From contig NZ_JACRWH010000028.1 of the NCBI RefSeq assembly GCF_014306155.1, positions 1-25,937 on the forward strand: a stretch of DNA of 25,937 nt, read 5' to 3'. Below the pieces are notes generated by a model that was given only the letters and a program-made list of their open reading frames with translations, was not told where the DNA came from and ran no database searches. This document shows positions 1 through 7,558 of this stretch, piece by piece; positions within the stretch are counted from its first letter, which is position 1, and each line of letters opens with the position of its first letter. This DNA comes from Holdemanella hominis. Lineage in GTDB: Bacteria; Bacillota_I; Bacilli_A; Erysipelotrichales; Erysipelotrichaceae. The translations under genes and the position numbers were made by a program.

Positions 1-138
1 AACATTTACCAAAGTTATACTAAATTTATGACAACATGGAATGTTATTCTATAAGTGCCTTAAAGATAAGGCAATGAATATAGAAATAAACCAATATTCA
101 TATCTCTCTCCTAAAAAAAATAATAATAAACAAAAAGG
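1..138 (+). other. Non-coding stretch with serial hairpins
   Basis: No credible gene is visible. The plus strand can fold into short hairpins: AACAT/ATGTT around 34-46, TGCCTTA/TAAGGCA at 56-73 with a 4-nt loop, and ATGAATAT/ATATTCAT at 74-101 with a 12-nt loop. They are followed by the terminator at 139-177. A TATACT at 16-21 could be a -10 element, but its -35 would lie outside the window. This may be the 3' end of an upstream transcript or a small RNA. Confidence 0.35.
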
Positions 139-177
139 AACCATTCTAGACACCAACACTAGAATGGTTTCTTTTCT
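139..177 (+). terminator. Rho-independent terminator, possibly bidirectional
   Basis: A perfect 11-bp stem, AACCATTCTAG at 139-149 with CTAGAATGGTT at 159-169, has a 9-nt loop and is followed by TCTTTTCT. An A-run on the left side means it could also stop minus-strand transcription. It separates whatever lies upstream from the yigZ promoter. Confidence 0.8.
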
Positions 178-184
178 ACTAAAC

Positions 185-214
185 TTGTAGAATATAGCTA
201 TTCTTTGCTACAAT
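185..214 (+). promoter_or_regulatory. Sigma-A-type promoter of yigZ, leaderless
   Basis: TTGTAG at 185-190 and TACAAT at 209-214 are separated by 18 bp. The expected transcription start, 6 to 7 nt after the -10, coincides with the ATG at 221. No Shine-Dalgarno sequence precedes that ATG, so the mRNA is predicted to be leaderless. Confidence 0.55.
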
Positions 215-220
215 ACAACT

Positions 221-820
221 ATGCCAAGAATTCAAAATGATTGTATAAATACAATAGAAATTAAAAAAAGTAAATTTATTACCTACCTTCATAGAACACA
301 GGATGAACAAGAGGCAAAAGACTTTTTAAAAGCTATAAAAAAAGAACACCCCAATGCCAATCATCATTGTACAGCTATGATTATAGGAAACATTATGCGA
401 TCTAACGACGATGGAGAACCAAGTCAGACAGCAGGTCACCCTATGTTAGATGTGTTGATGCATAATGAAATGCAAGATATTCTAGCCGTTGTAGTACGCT
501 ATTTTGGAGGAATCAAGCTTGGAACTGGAGGACTTGTAAGAGCCTATAGTTCGAGTATTTCCCAAGCCTTAAAAGTGGCAACACTGACAACTGTAACTAC
601 ACTTCAAGAATATCAAATTCATTTTTCTTATGATCTCATTGGAAAAATTGACCATTACTTTAGAACACAAAACATTGAAGTTATTGAACAACAATATGAA
701 GAAGATGTTGTCTATCATTTCCTTGTTCAAGAAGATATTTCTAAAGATTTAATGGAACTCACAAATGGAAAAATAAAAATTCAATACATACAAGACATTG
801 AAACCGAATGCGTTATTTAA
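221..820 (+). CDS. yigZ: YigZ/IMPACT family protein
   Basis: This 199-residue protein belongs to the UPF0029/IMPACT family, cytosolic proteins linked to translation or RNA whose bacterial function is not settled. The signature elements are present: SNDDGEPSQTAGHP around residues 61-74 and VVVRYFGGIKLGTGGLVRAYS around 90-110. The C-terminal part matches the smaller second domain of the family. Length is normal (about 200-215). The start is fixed by the family N-terminus and by the promoter at 185-214; there is no ribosome-binding site, so translation probably begins on a leaderless message. It is followed on the same strand by a small membrane protein and a GNAT gene. Confidence 0.9.
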   Translation: MPRIQNDCINTIEIKKSKFITYLHRTQDEQEAKDFLKAIKKEHPNANHHCTAMIIGNIMRSNDDGEPSQTAGHPMLDVLMHNEMQDILAVVVRYFGGIKLGTGGLVRAYSSSISQALKVATLTTVTTLQEYQIHFSYDLIGKIDHYFRTQNIEVIEQQYEEDVVYHFLVQEDISKDLMELTNGKIKIQYIQDIETECVI

Positions 821-867
821 TCCGCATATTATGAATATGATATACTTTAGAAAAGCGAGGTACCTTT

Positions 868-1125
868 ATGGATAGTATTTTTACTCTTATTGCCTTTTTT
901 GTGATTTTCTTTATATTTGGAACCCTAGCAAGCTGGCTACTTCCATTTATTTTGCCAATCATCATTTTCTTCTGGATTATTTCCCTATTTACAGGAAGAA
1001 GGCATGTTCACTTTCACACTTATCGCAGTACACAAAGCCAAAATGAACAACCAAAATCAACTCCAAAACATGGAGCTATTGATGTTGAATATACGGAACA
1101 CGAAGAAGATGGAGATAACCAATGA
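868..1125 (+). CDS. Small membrane protein, unknown function
   Basis: An 85-residue protein I do not recognise. Residues 3-42 are almost entirely hydrophobic with a proline-containing middle (LLPFILPII), consistent with two membrane segments forming a hairpin. Residues 43 to the end are hydrophilic, rich in His, Thr and Gln and then acidic, so a cytosolic tail is likely. The ATG has a good ribosome site (GAGG, 7 nt spacing). A TGATATACT element at about 839-847 could be an extended -10 for a separate promoter. Its last four bases (ATGA) overlap the start of the GNAT gene, which argues for translational coupling and for a real gene. Confidence 0.7.
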   Translation: MDSIFTLIAFFVIFFIFGTLASWLLPFILPIIIFFWIISLFTGRRHVHFHTYRSTQSQNEQPKSTPKHGAIDVEYTEHEEDGDNQ

Positions 1126-2027
1126 TTTGTCACAACAGTGTTGGATATGATGCACAAATCAAAGACTTGTTGATTAAATCCGCATTTAATATGGATAAAA
1201 AAGAAATCGATGCCTGGATAAAATATCAATACGATCCACAACACATGTTCTGTTTCTGGCAAAACGATAAGATTACTTCTTGTCTTCAAGTTACAAAAAG
1301 AACTATGATGTTTTTAGATCGACAAATGCACGTATCTGTGATTGGTATGGCTGCAACTTTACCAGATTATAGACAAAGAAAACAATTTTCTAACTTATTA
1401 GATGCTGCCATTTCACAAGCTACCTATAACGATTTATTAACCATCACATACACAAACATGCCAAAATTATTTGAGGCAAAAAGCTTTCAACACATTTCAA
1501 ACACAAAAGAATATTGGATTGGAGCTCCACTATGCAGAAGTGGTAATCCTTATCATGTAAAACAAAAAGCAGAGAACTTATACACATTATATTTCCAATT
1601 CATGCAGTATTTTGATGGCAGTATTCTATTAAGTGAAGATGAATTCAACAAACTTATCCAATATCATAAAAGCTTAAAAAAATCCATTGTCACAATGGTT
1701 AATGAAGATAAACAACCGAAAGGATTTGCGATATATTCCACAAAAGACAATCAGGCTCATGTAGAAGTTTTAGTTTACTTTGACTCTCAAGCCATCCAAG
1801 ATCTTCTAAGTTATTTATCCATCAACAATGAAGTAACATCCATTCTAATCAGCGAAAGTGAAAGATTTGATAAATTATTCCCACTTCATTTTCCTAGAAC
1901 CGATAAAAAATTAATGGTCAGACTCAACAATTATAAATTATTCGATAAATTCTCTAACACAAACGTTAGAAACGCAAAAACAGCTTATGAACTATTAGAA
2001 AAGCCTACATGGAACCATTTCCAGTAG
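1122..2027 (+). CDS. GNAT acetyltransferase, Eis-like
   Basis: This 301-residue protein resembles the N-terminal GNAT part of Eis-type acetyltransferases, which transfer acetyl from acetyl-CoA to amines. Residues about 66-92 read VSVIGMAATLPDYRQRKQFS, the position of the acetyl-CoA loop (normally PxYRxxG), but the usual glycine is replaced (RQRKQF), so activity is uncertain. It is shorter than full-length Eis (about 400) and I do not see a clear C-terminal SCP2-like domain. It starts on the ATGA overlap with the upstream membrane protein gene. The stop codon lies inside the terminator stem at 1999-2033. The substrate cannot be predicted. Confidence 0.7.
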   Translation: MICHNSVGYDAQIKDLLIKSAFNMDKKEIDAWIKYQYDPQHMFCFWQNDKITSCLQVTKRTMMFLDRQMHVSVIGMAATLPDYRQRKQFSNLLDAAISQATYNDLLTITYTNMPKLFEAKSFQHISNTKEYWIGAPLCRSGNPYHVKQKAENLYTLYFQFMQYFDGSILLSEDEFNKLIQYHKSLKKSIVTMVNEDKQPKGFAIYSTKDNQAHVEVLVYFDSQAIQDLLSYLSINNEVTSILISESERFDKLFPLHFPRTDKKLMVRLNNYKLFDKFSNTNVRNAKTAYELLEKPTWNHFQ

Positions 2028-2037
2028 GCTTTTTATT
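1999..2037 (+). terminator. Terminator overlapping the GNAT stop codon
   Basis: A perfect 10-bp stem (AAAAGCCTAC at 1999-2008, GTAGGCTTTT at 2024-2033) ends in a T-run. The stop codon at 2025-2027 is inside the second arm, so termination and the coding end share the same bases. Confidence 0.85.
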
Positions 2038-2044
2038 ATGAAAC

Positions 2045-2079
2045 GCAAAAAAGGAGGCATCGCTAAAAACCTCCCTTTC
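2045..2079 (-). terminator. Terminator of PTS operon 1
   Basis: On the minus strand GGAGG (2070-2074) pairs with CCTCC (2053-2057) and is followed by TTTTTTGCG. The stem is short, but it sits about 80 nt after the last gene of the operon. A second inverted repeat, ATAATGGA at 2088-2095 with TCCATTAT at 2120-2127, lies between the gene and the terminator. Confidence 0.6.
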
Positions 2080-2157
2080 TGCTTAGAATAATGGATTTAG
2101 ATACTTTCAACAAGCATCCTCCATTATCTTAACACGTTTTAAATGAAATGAAACAAA

Positions 2158-2997
2158 TTATTTTTGTCTTGCCAAAATCTCCAACATATTTCGAGCCACA
2201 CTGTACTCATAACAAGGACCCAATTGATTGTTTGCGGCATATTTTGCCTCTTCCAAAGCTGTGCATGGCGCATACGAATGTTCAAACATCGACAACATTT
2301 GTAAGTCATTGCCACCATCACCATATACCGCTATTTCATCATCTTCAATATGTAAATACTGCCCTAACCAATGTACGGCATTTCCCTTATTCACACCTTG
2401 TTTCGTAATTTCAATCAAGTTCTTATCGCAAGGCGCATTCACAATTGAACTCGAATACTTTTCTAAAAATTTATACAAACGATTATACGATTTACCAGGC
2501 TGCAAATGTGAGTTGATCTTACAAACATCTTTAGACAAAATTTCCTCTTTCGATTGGTCAAACACCAAACGCTTTGAGATATTCTCCATAAAGAACTTTG
2601 CAACTTCAACATTATCTCCATCCGGATGAGGCATTCTCTCCATTTTCTCAAAAAACTCCTCTTTCGATTGTTTCGTGTACGTTTTATAGGGCGTAATAAA
2701 TTCTAAATCTAAGTCATCAAACTCTTCTAGAATAATTTTCAAAATATCCTTATCAATTAAATCTAGTTTTAACGTTTCACCTTCAGGGCTCATAATCAAA
2801 GCCCCATTCATGCAAATACGATAAATCTTATTCTCTAACCCATTCAATTCCGTCATTGAACAATCACGACCCGTTGAAATCGTAAAAACTGCATTTTCAC
2901 GCACAATCTTTTCAACCGTGGCCTTGATCAATTCATCAAACTGATGACTTCTAGCAAGTAAAGTACCATCTAGATCCGATGCGAACAACTTAATCAT
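2158..2997 (-). CDS. HAD-IIB (Cof-type) sugar phosphatase
   Basis: This 279-residue Cof-type HAD phosphatase is likely to hydrolyse sugar phosphates in the cytosol. Motif I is SDLDGTLL (residues 7-14), motif II is STGR near 41, the motif III lysine is in NKGNAV, and motif IV is GDGGNDLQML. The C2B cap between motifs II and III has normal size. It is the last gene of PTS operon 1 and overlaps the preceding IIB-like gene by 8 bp. In this setting a role in limiting 6-phosphosugar build-up is plausible, but HAD specificity cannot be read from sequence. No own promoter is visible. Confidence 0.88.
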   Translation of the reverse strand: MIKLFASDLDGTLLARSHQFDELIKATVEKIVRENAVFTISTGRDCSMTELNGLENKIYRICMNGALIMSPEGETLKLDLIDKDILKIILEEFDDLDLEFITPYKTYTKQSKEEFFEKMERMPHPDGDNVEVAKFFMENISKRLVFDQSKEEILSKDVCKINSHLQPGKSYNRLYKFLEKYSSSIVNAPCDKNLIEITKQGVNKGNAVHWLGQYLHIEDDEIAVYGDGGNDLQMLSMFEHSYAPCTALEEAKYAANNQLGPCYEYSVARNMLEILARQK

Positions 2998-3295
2998 TTG
3001 AACTCTCCACTAACGAATACGCAAGCTTCAACATGTTGTCGACATTCTGTAATCCATAATCCAACGTTTCAATTTGAGCCACTGGAATTTTAACTTTCTC
3101 TTTCATTTCCGGAATCTTAAAGCGAACCTGTGGACCTACTAAAATACAATCATAGTCCTGCCACTTTGATTCATAGCCTCCAACACCCGTTGCCTTCACA
3201 ACTAAATCTTTTCCGTTTTCACTTGCCCATTTTTCCATTTTTTTAACGATTAATCCGGTCGACATTCCACCAGCACATACAAATAATATTTTCAT
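2990..3295 (-). CDS. PTS IIB, lactose/cellobiose type, extra copy
   Basis: A 101-residue IIB protein of the Lac/cellobiose family. The phosphocysteine motif VCAGGMSTG puts Cys7 at the phosphorylation site, and the fold elements (DCILVGPQVRFK) match the IIB of the PTS heads in this window. I start it at the ATG at 3295, the position used by its paralogues, with AGGG 9 nt upstream; an ATG at 3304 would add three residues. It lies far from any IIC, between another IIB-like gene and a HAD phosphatase. It may be an alternative partner for the IIC of operon 1 or a phosphorylation-sensing protein. Confidence 0.85.
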   Translation of the reverse strand: MKILFVCAGGMSTGLIVKKMEKWASENGKDLVVKATGVGGYESKWQDYDCILVGPQVRFKIPEMKEKVKIPVAQIETLDYGLQNVDNMLKLAYSLVESSND

Positions 3296-3306
3296 GTTCA
3301 CCATCC

Positions 3307-3735
3307 CTAAAACTCAATCTCTCCTGTTATATGATATGCCCTACGATAACTCACATTACGATTTTTACGCTTCATATTATTGTCTTCTCCAGGAAAATAC
3401 ATCGGATTTTTATGTGTTTTTTTATATCCTTCATAAATATCCAAAGCATCCTGATACACTTCTTTTACATTCATCGTTCCATACATCATAGCTGGAATTA
3501 CATAGATAGGAACTTGATTACCATACTTCTCAATATAATCGGCAATCTTATATGAAAGATGTGGACAAGCCATGACTACATCATATTCACCATAATGTTC
3601 ATGCACTTCTTTAAAAGGACAAAAACCTATCTTCAATTTATCATCATACCCTTTTTCAACTAATTCACTTTTAACTTTACGCATCAATACACTGCTCGAA
3701 AAACCTCCGCCACAGCAGATGCACACGCTTAACAT
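3307..3735 (-). CDS. Divergent PTS IIB-like protein with C-terminal extension
   Basis: A 142-residue protein with an N-terminal IIB-like fold. CCGGGFSSSVLM (residues 7-18) aligns with the phosphocysteine loop CAGGMSTGLLM of standard IIB, so Cys8 would be the phosphate acceptor. YDVVMACPHLSYK matches the later IIB strand and loop. After about residue 105 there is a basic, polar extension (KKTHKNP, then MKRKNRNVSYRR) absent from the other IIBs. It overlaps the ROK stop by 7 bp and is followed by the second extra IIB after 11 nt. It could be a IIB for another transporter or a regulator that reads PTS phosphorylation; no IIA or IIC lies beside it. Confidence 0.65.
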   Translation of the reverse strand: MLSVCICCGGGFSSSVLMRKVKSELVEKGYDDKLKIGFCPFKEVHEHYGEYDVVMACPHLSYKIADYIEKYGNQVPIYVIPAMMYGTMNVKEVYQDALDIYEGYKKTHKNPMYFPGEDNNMKRKNRNVSYRRAYHITGEIEF

Positions 3736-4643
3736 ACACTCACCATCTTTGTCTGAAGCTGATAATAAGCTCCAATTAGATTGGCATCATTTCTAAATTC
3801 ACAAGCCACCACATCCACAGGACGCAAAGGAAATACAGGAATAAATAACTTCTTATATTGTTCATTGATTTTTTCAATCAATAATGGCTGTGCTGAAATC
3901 CCTCCACCAATCGCAAATTTTTCCGGATCAAAAATAGACTGAATATTATAAAGCTGTAAAGCAATGTAGAAACAAAATTCATCTAATGCCGCCAATACTT
4001 TTTCATTGCCAGAATTAGCCATCTCAAAGATTTGTTCTCCACTATACTTTTCATCTGTTTCTAAATATTTTTGTACTAAACCCAATAAACCAGCAATTCC
4101 ACTTGTGAAAGCCCATAAGCCATGATAATCAGCAGGATACACATTGTTTGTGTATAAACAAGACACTTCTCCTGCTGAAAAGCGTCTTCCATTATGCACT
4201 TTTTTATCTTTGATCAAACATCCACCAATGCCCGTACCTAAGATAATCGCAACGCTATCCTGAACATCTTTTAAAGCACCATATCCAACTTCAGCACTCC
4301 CTGCACACTTGGCATCATTGCCAATCCATACAGGAACGCCATATTTTTCACTTAATATCTTTTCAACAGGTTCATTTTGAATATATGTCAAAGCTCCACC
4401 TGTTAAGGCAATCCCATTTTCAGAATCTATCACACCAGGCATGCTTAATGCGATTCCATCAATATTACTAGGTATAATCGTATCCATCGCATCATATAAA
4501 TCTTTTACTGTACATTCACAATTTTCATCCATCGAAGTTGGAGCTGGCGTCTTAATTTTTCCACTATCCAATTTATTTCTATTTTCATCAAATAAGGCAT
4601 ATTTAATTGAACTGCCCCCTATATCCATCGCAAATATTCTCAC
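3729..4643 (-). CDS. ROK-family sugar kinase, BglK-like
   Basis: This 304-residue cytosolic ROK kinase uses ATP to phosphorylate a sugar. MDIGGSSIK (residues 6-14) is the phosphate loop, IGNDAKCAG holds the catalytic Asp, LGTGIGGCL and IGGGIS are ATP-domain motifs. The CxCGxxGCxE zinc motif of ROK glucokinases and repressors is missing: after SAGEVSC the segment goes to LYTNN. Together with GGAL, NGRRFSAGE and NDANLIGAYY this resembles, from memory, BglK, the beta-glucoside kinase of Klebsiella, so 6-phosphorylation of a beta-glucoside or disaccharide is possible besides glucose. It starts at GTG, overlapping the phosphatase stop (GTGA), with GGGGG 7 nt upstream. The downstream ATG would destroy the phosphate loop. 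Confidence 0.82.
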   Translation of the reverse strand: MRIFAMDIGGSSIKYALFDENRNKLDSGKIKTPAPTSMDENCECTVKDLYDAMDTIIPSNIDGIALSMPGVIDSENGIALTGGALTYIQNEPVEKILSEKYGVPVWIGNDAKCAGSAEVGYGALKDVQDSVAIILGTGIGGCLIKDKKVHNGRRFSAGEVSCLYTNNVYPADYHGLWAFTSGIAGLLGLVQKYLETDEKYSGEQIFEMANSGNEKVLAALDEFCFYIALQLYNIQSIFDPEKFAIGGGISAQPLLIEKINEQYKKLFIPVFPLRPVDVVACEFRNDANLIGAYYQLQTKMVSVC

Positions 4644-5236
4644 AACAATAGCCCCCTATCTCGATAAGATGTATCTGCCAAATCAAGAATTTCAAAATGA
4701 TCTGTATATTCTAAAATTGTCACTGAACAATTCTCAACGTCCCCCACTTCTTGCATATGCTTCATAAATCGAGCTTCATCAAGACATCGCAATGCCCCCA
4801 TGATCACTCCACCATGCGCAACTACAAGTACATTATCCGTATGTGATTTGGCGATTGTTTCTAAACACGTCATAAACCGTTGATTACATGTAGGCAAGGT
4901 TTCTCCACCATACATCTCAAAGCCCTTTTCATACACACTAATATCCGTAAAGACATCCGCTTCTTTTTCGCCTTCTAAAGATCCAAAGTTCAACTCTTTC
5001 AATCCCTTCACATAGGCATATGGCACACTTCTATCTTGTAAAATATAATGCATCGTATCCATAGCTCTTTCACTCGTTGAACTATAGGCATACTCAAAAG
5101 AAATCGACTGCAGTGTTTTTGACACTGCAATCGCTTGTTGAATACCCTCTTGTGTTAATGGAGAATCACACCAACCTTGTACTTTCTTTTGTTGATTGAA
5201 TAAAGTTTGTCCATGACGCACAAGATAAATTTTCAT
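4640..5236 (-). CDS. Histidine phosphatase family protein
   Basis: A 198-residue member of the phosphoglycerate mutase-like histidine phosphatases. LVRHGQT at residues 5-11 carries the phosphohistidine, and VVAHGGVIMG near 140 carries the second catalytic His. The length fits the single-domain cytosolic group (about 200) that includes CobC- and YhfR-type phosphatases. It begins within the stop codon of the upstream GH1 gene (TAATG) and overlaps the ROK gene, so it is embedded in the sugar operon. A sugar phosphate or phosphorylated aglycone is a reasonable substrate guess; the true one is unknown. Confidence 0.85.
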   Translation of the reverse strand: MKIYLVRHGQTLFNQQKKVQGWCDSPLTQEGIQQAIAVSKTLQSISFEYAYSSTSERAMDTMHYILQDRSVPYAYVKGLKELNFGSLEGEKEADVFTDISVYEKGFEMYGGETLPTCNQRFMTCLETIAKSHTDNVLVVAHGGVIMGALRCLDEARFMKHMQEVGDVENCSVTILEYTDHFEILDLADTSYRDRGLLL

Positions 5237-6708
5237 TAGTCTAAATTCTCTCCATTCGATGCGATCACTTTTTTATACCAATAGAATGAATCTTTACGAC
5301 TTCTCGAATAATCTCCCGTACCATCATCTTGTTTATCTACATAAATAAATCCATAGCGCTTGCGCATTTCACCAGTTCCTGCAGAAACTAAATCAATACA
5401 TCCCCAAGTTGTATACGCAATTAGATCCACACCGTTTTGGATGGCTTTATCCATAGCTTGAATGTGTTGTCTATAGTAATCAATACGGAATGGATCATGA
5501 ATACTTCCATCTTCTTCCACTGTATCAAATGCTCCCAAGCCATTTTCAACAATCAATAGAGGCAATTCATAACGGTCATACATCATTTCTAAATAGTACT
5601 GTAAACCTGTTGGATCGGTTGCCCATCCCCAATCTGAATATTGAAGATATTCATTACGAGCTCCTGCCGAGAAGTTTCCACCTACTTTATCAGTTACTGT
5701 ATGTGTAGTCACAACCGTAGACATGTAATAAGAGAAGGAGTACATATCTACTGTACCTTTTTTCAAATCCTCTAAATCTTCCGGTAAAATTTCTAATTCC
5801 ACATTATGCTCTTTCCACAAACGCTTTGCGTAAGTAGGATATTTACCCTTACATTGCACATCGCCACAATAGAAGATTCCCTGTTCCCAAGTATGACGAT
5901 TTAAAAGAATATCACTCGGATCACAAGTCATTGGATAGAATGTAATTCCACAAATCATGCATCCAATCTTATTTTCTGGATCAATTTCATGTCCAATCTG
6001 AACGGCTTTGGCACTTGCCACAAACTGATGATGTAAAATTTGGTACGCATTTTGGTAATCCTCATCACTCGCCGTATTGCCAAACATTTCTAAGAACATA
6101 ACCGTGTTATTGATTTCATTGAATGTTAACCAATATTTAACTAAGCCCTTAAATTCTTCGAAACATGTTTTCGCAAAACGCGTATAGAATCCAATCAACT
6201 TACGATTCTTCCATCCACCATAGTGTTCTTCTAAATATAATGGTGTATCAAAATGCCAAATAGTAACTAATGGTTCAATATTATATTTTCTTAATTCTGT
6301 AAATACATTGCGATAGAACTCAATACCCTTTTGGTTTGGTACTTCTTCATCCCCATTTGGAAATAGTCTTGACCAAGAAATTGACATACGGAACGTTTTA
6401 AATCCCATTTCACCCATTAAGGCAATATCTTCTTTATAATGATGATAAAAATCAATTCCATCATGATTTGGATATAGATAATCATCTAGCACCGCATAAT
6501 GTGCTCCTTCAGGAATGCCTCTTGGACTTTCTGGTTCTGCGTGAGGATTTCCATCCTTATCAATATATGTCACTAAACGAGGCGCATTTACACTTCCTCC
6601 TGTTTTTACATCCGTTAAAGCTGGACCTCTTCCATCTACATTCCATGCGCCTTCACATTGGTTGGCAGCTGTTGCTCCACCCCATAAAAATCCTTTTGGA
6701 AAACTCAT
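5236..6708 (-). CDS. GH1 6-phospho-beta-glucosidase A (subtype II)
   Basis: A 490-residue cytosolic GH1 enzyme expected to hydrolyse 6-phospho-beta-glucosides delivered by the PTS. FLWGGATAANQCEG opens the barrel, Glu198 in TFNEIN is the acid/base and Glu388 in VENG the nucleophile. Lys450 and Tyr452 in KRYG are at the 6-phosphate site, but the serine expected two residues before TGEM is Gly444 (SAGTGEM). A loop after residue 35 is longer than in E. coli BglA. The FDTPLYLEEHYGGW segment groups it with the GH1 at 12146. I start it at the ATG with AAGG 8 nt upstream; an in-frame GTG at 6723 overlaps that ribosome site. The esterase gene ends one base upstream. Confidence 0.93.
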   Translation of the reverse strand: MSFPKGFLWGGATAANQCEGAWNVDGRGPALTDVKTGGSVNAPRLVTYIDKDGNPHAEPESPRGIPEGAHYAVLDDYLYPNHDGIDFYHHYKEDIALMGEMGFKTFRMSISWSRLFPNGDEEVPNQKGIEFYRNVFTELRKYNIEPLVTIWHFDTPLYLEEHYGGWKNRKLIGFYTRFAKTCFEEFKGLVKYWLTFNEINNTVMFLEMFGNTASDEDYQNAYQILHHQFVASAKAVQIGHEIDPENKIGCMICGITFYPMTCDPSDILLNRHTWEQGIFYCGDVQCKGKYPTYAKRLWKEHNVELEILPEDLEDLKKGTVDMYSFSYYMSTVVTTHTVTDKVGGNFSAGARNEYLQYSDWGWATDPTGLQYYLEMMYDRYELPLLIVENGLGAFDTVEEDGSIHDPFRIDYYRQHIQAMDKAIQNGVDLIAYTTWGCIDLVSAGTGEMRKRYGFIYVDKQDDGTGDYSRSRKDSFYWYKKVIASNGENLD

Positions 6709-6709
6709 C

Positions 6710-7555
6710 TTACTTACCTTCACTTTCTATACTTACATTTCCACTACTAACACCTGTAGTAGCCTCATCCAACGGAAGCCACTCCAGTGCTTTATAAATA
6801 AACGTATCCCAGAATACCCAGTCATGACCTCCAGGGCCTGTTTGGTATTCATGTTCTATTCCTTTTTCTAACAAATACTGATGGAATTGTTCATTCTGTT
6901 CTTTCAACATAAAATCCTCAGTTCCACAAGCAACAAACAATTGAGGAAACTCTTCTGATTTTAAGCCATCCACCAAGGCATAATAATCCATATCACTGCC
7001 TTTTAATTTTGAAATATCCCCAAAAATTGATTCATAATAATAGCGATTGCCCATTGGGTTTACATCTTCATATGTCGATGTATATACCCCATCTAATATA
7101 AGAGCACTCGACAAGGCGATAATCGAACCAAATGTATCATGGTATTTTAAACCATTACGCAATGCTCCATAGCCACCCATCGATAATCCACCAATGAAAG
7201 TATCTTCACGCTTTTTCGACAATGGGAAACTTCTTCTTGTGAAATCCACAAGTTCTTCACCAATAAATATTCCAAAATTATCCATACTATGCGGCTGATC
7301 TACATAAAATTTATTTTCTCCACTAGGCATCACGACCGCCAAATTCTTTTCTTGCGCCCAAGCTTCAATTCTTGTACCATTGATCCAGTCGGATGTACTG
7401 CCAAAAATCCCATGAAGCAAATACAACGTTTTAAAGGTTGTCTGCGGCTTGAAATCTGGATCTGTGAACACATATTTATCCGTTGGTAAAATCACCGTTA
7501 TATCGACCGTGCGCATTAGTGATTTTGAAAAAAAGTTACATGTTAAATGGGCCAT
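6710..7555 (-). CDS. Alpha/beta-hydrolase esterase (tributyrin/EstD-like)
   Basis: This 281-residue serine esterase belongs to the EstD / S-formylglutathione-hydrolase-like alpha/beta hydrolases often labelled putative tributyrin esterase. The triad can be read: Ser125 in GLSMGG, Asp214 in CGTEDF, His244 in GGHDW; LLHGIFGS near 47 is the oxyanion region. No signal peptide is seen, so it acts in the cytosol. Its place between a ChbG-like deacetylase and a GH1 gene suggests removal of acetyl or other acyl groups from imported glycosides (inference). Residues after about 262 (TTGVSSGNVSIESEGK) form a low-complexity tail not needed for the fold. It lies 3 nt after the deacetylase gene. Confidence 0.85.
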   Translation of the reverse strand: MAHLTCNFFSKSLMRTVDITVILPTDKYVFTDPDFKPQTTFKTLYLLHGIFGSTSDWINGTRIEAWAQEKNLAVVMPSGENKFYVDQPHSMDNFGIFIGEELVDFTRRSFPLSKKREDTFIGGLSMGGYGALRNGLKYHDTFGSIIALSSALILDGVYTSTYEDVNPMGNRYYYESIFGDISKLKGSDMDYYALVDGLKSEEFPQLFVACGTEDFMLKEQNEQFHQYLLEKGIEHEYQTGPGGHDWVFWDTFIYKALEWLPLDEATTGVSSGNVSIESEGK

Positions 7556-7558
7556 ACA

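Noticed and set aside
2148..2629. Plus-strand reading frames opposite the HAD gene
   Set aside because: They are antisense shadows with odd composition (many His, Cys, Pro), no ribosome sites and no recognisable domain.
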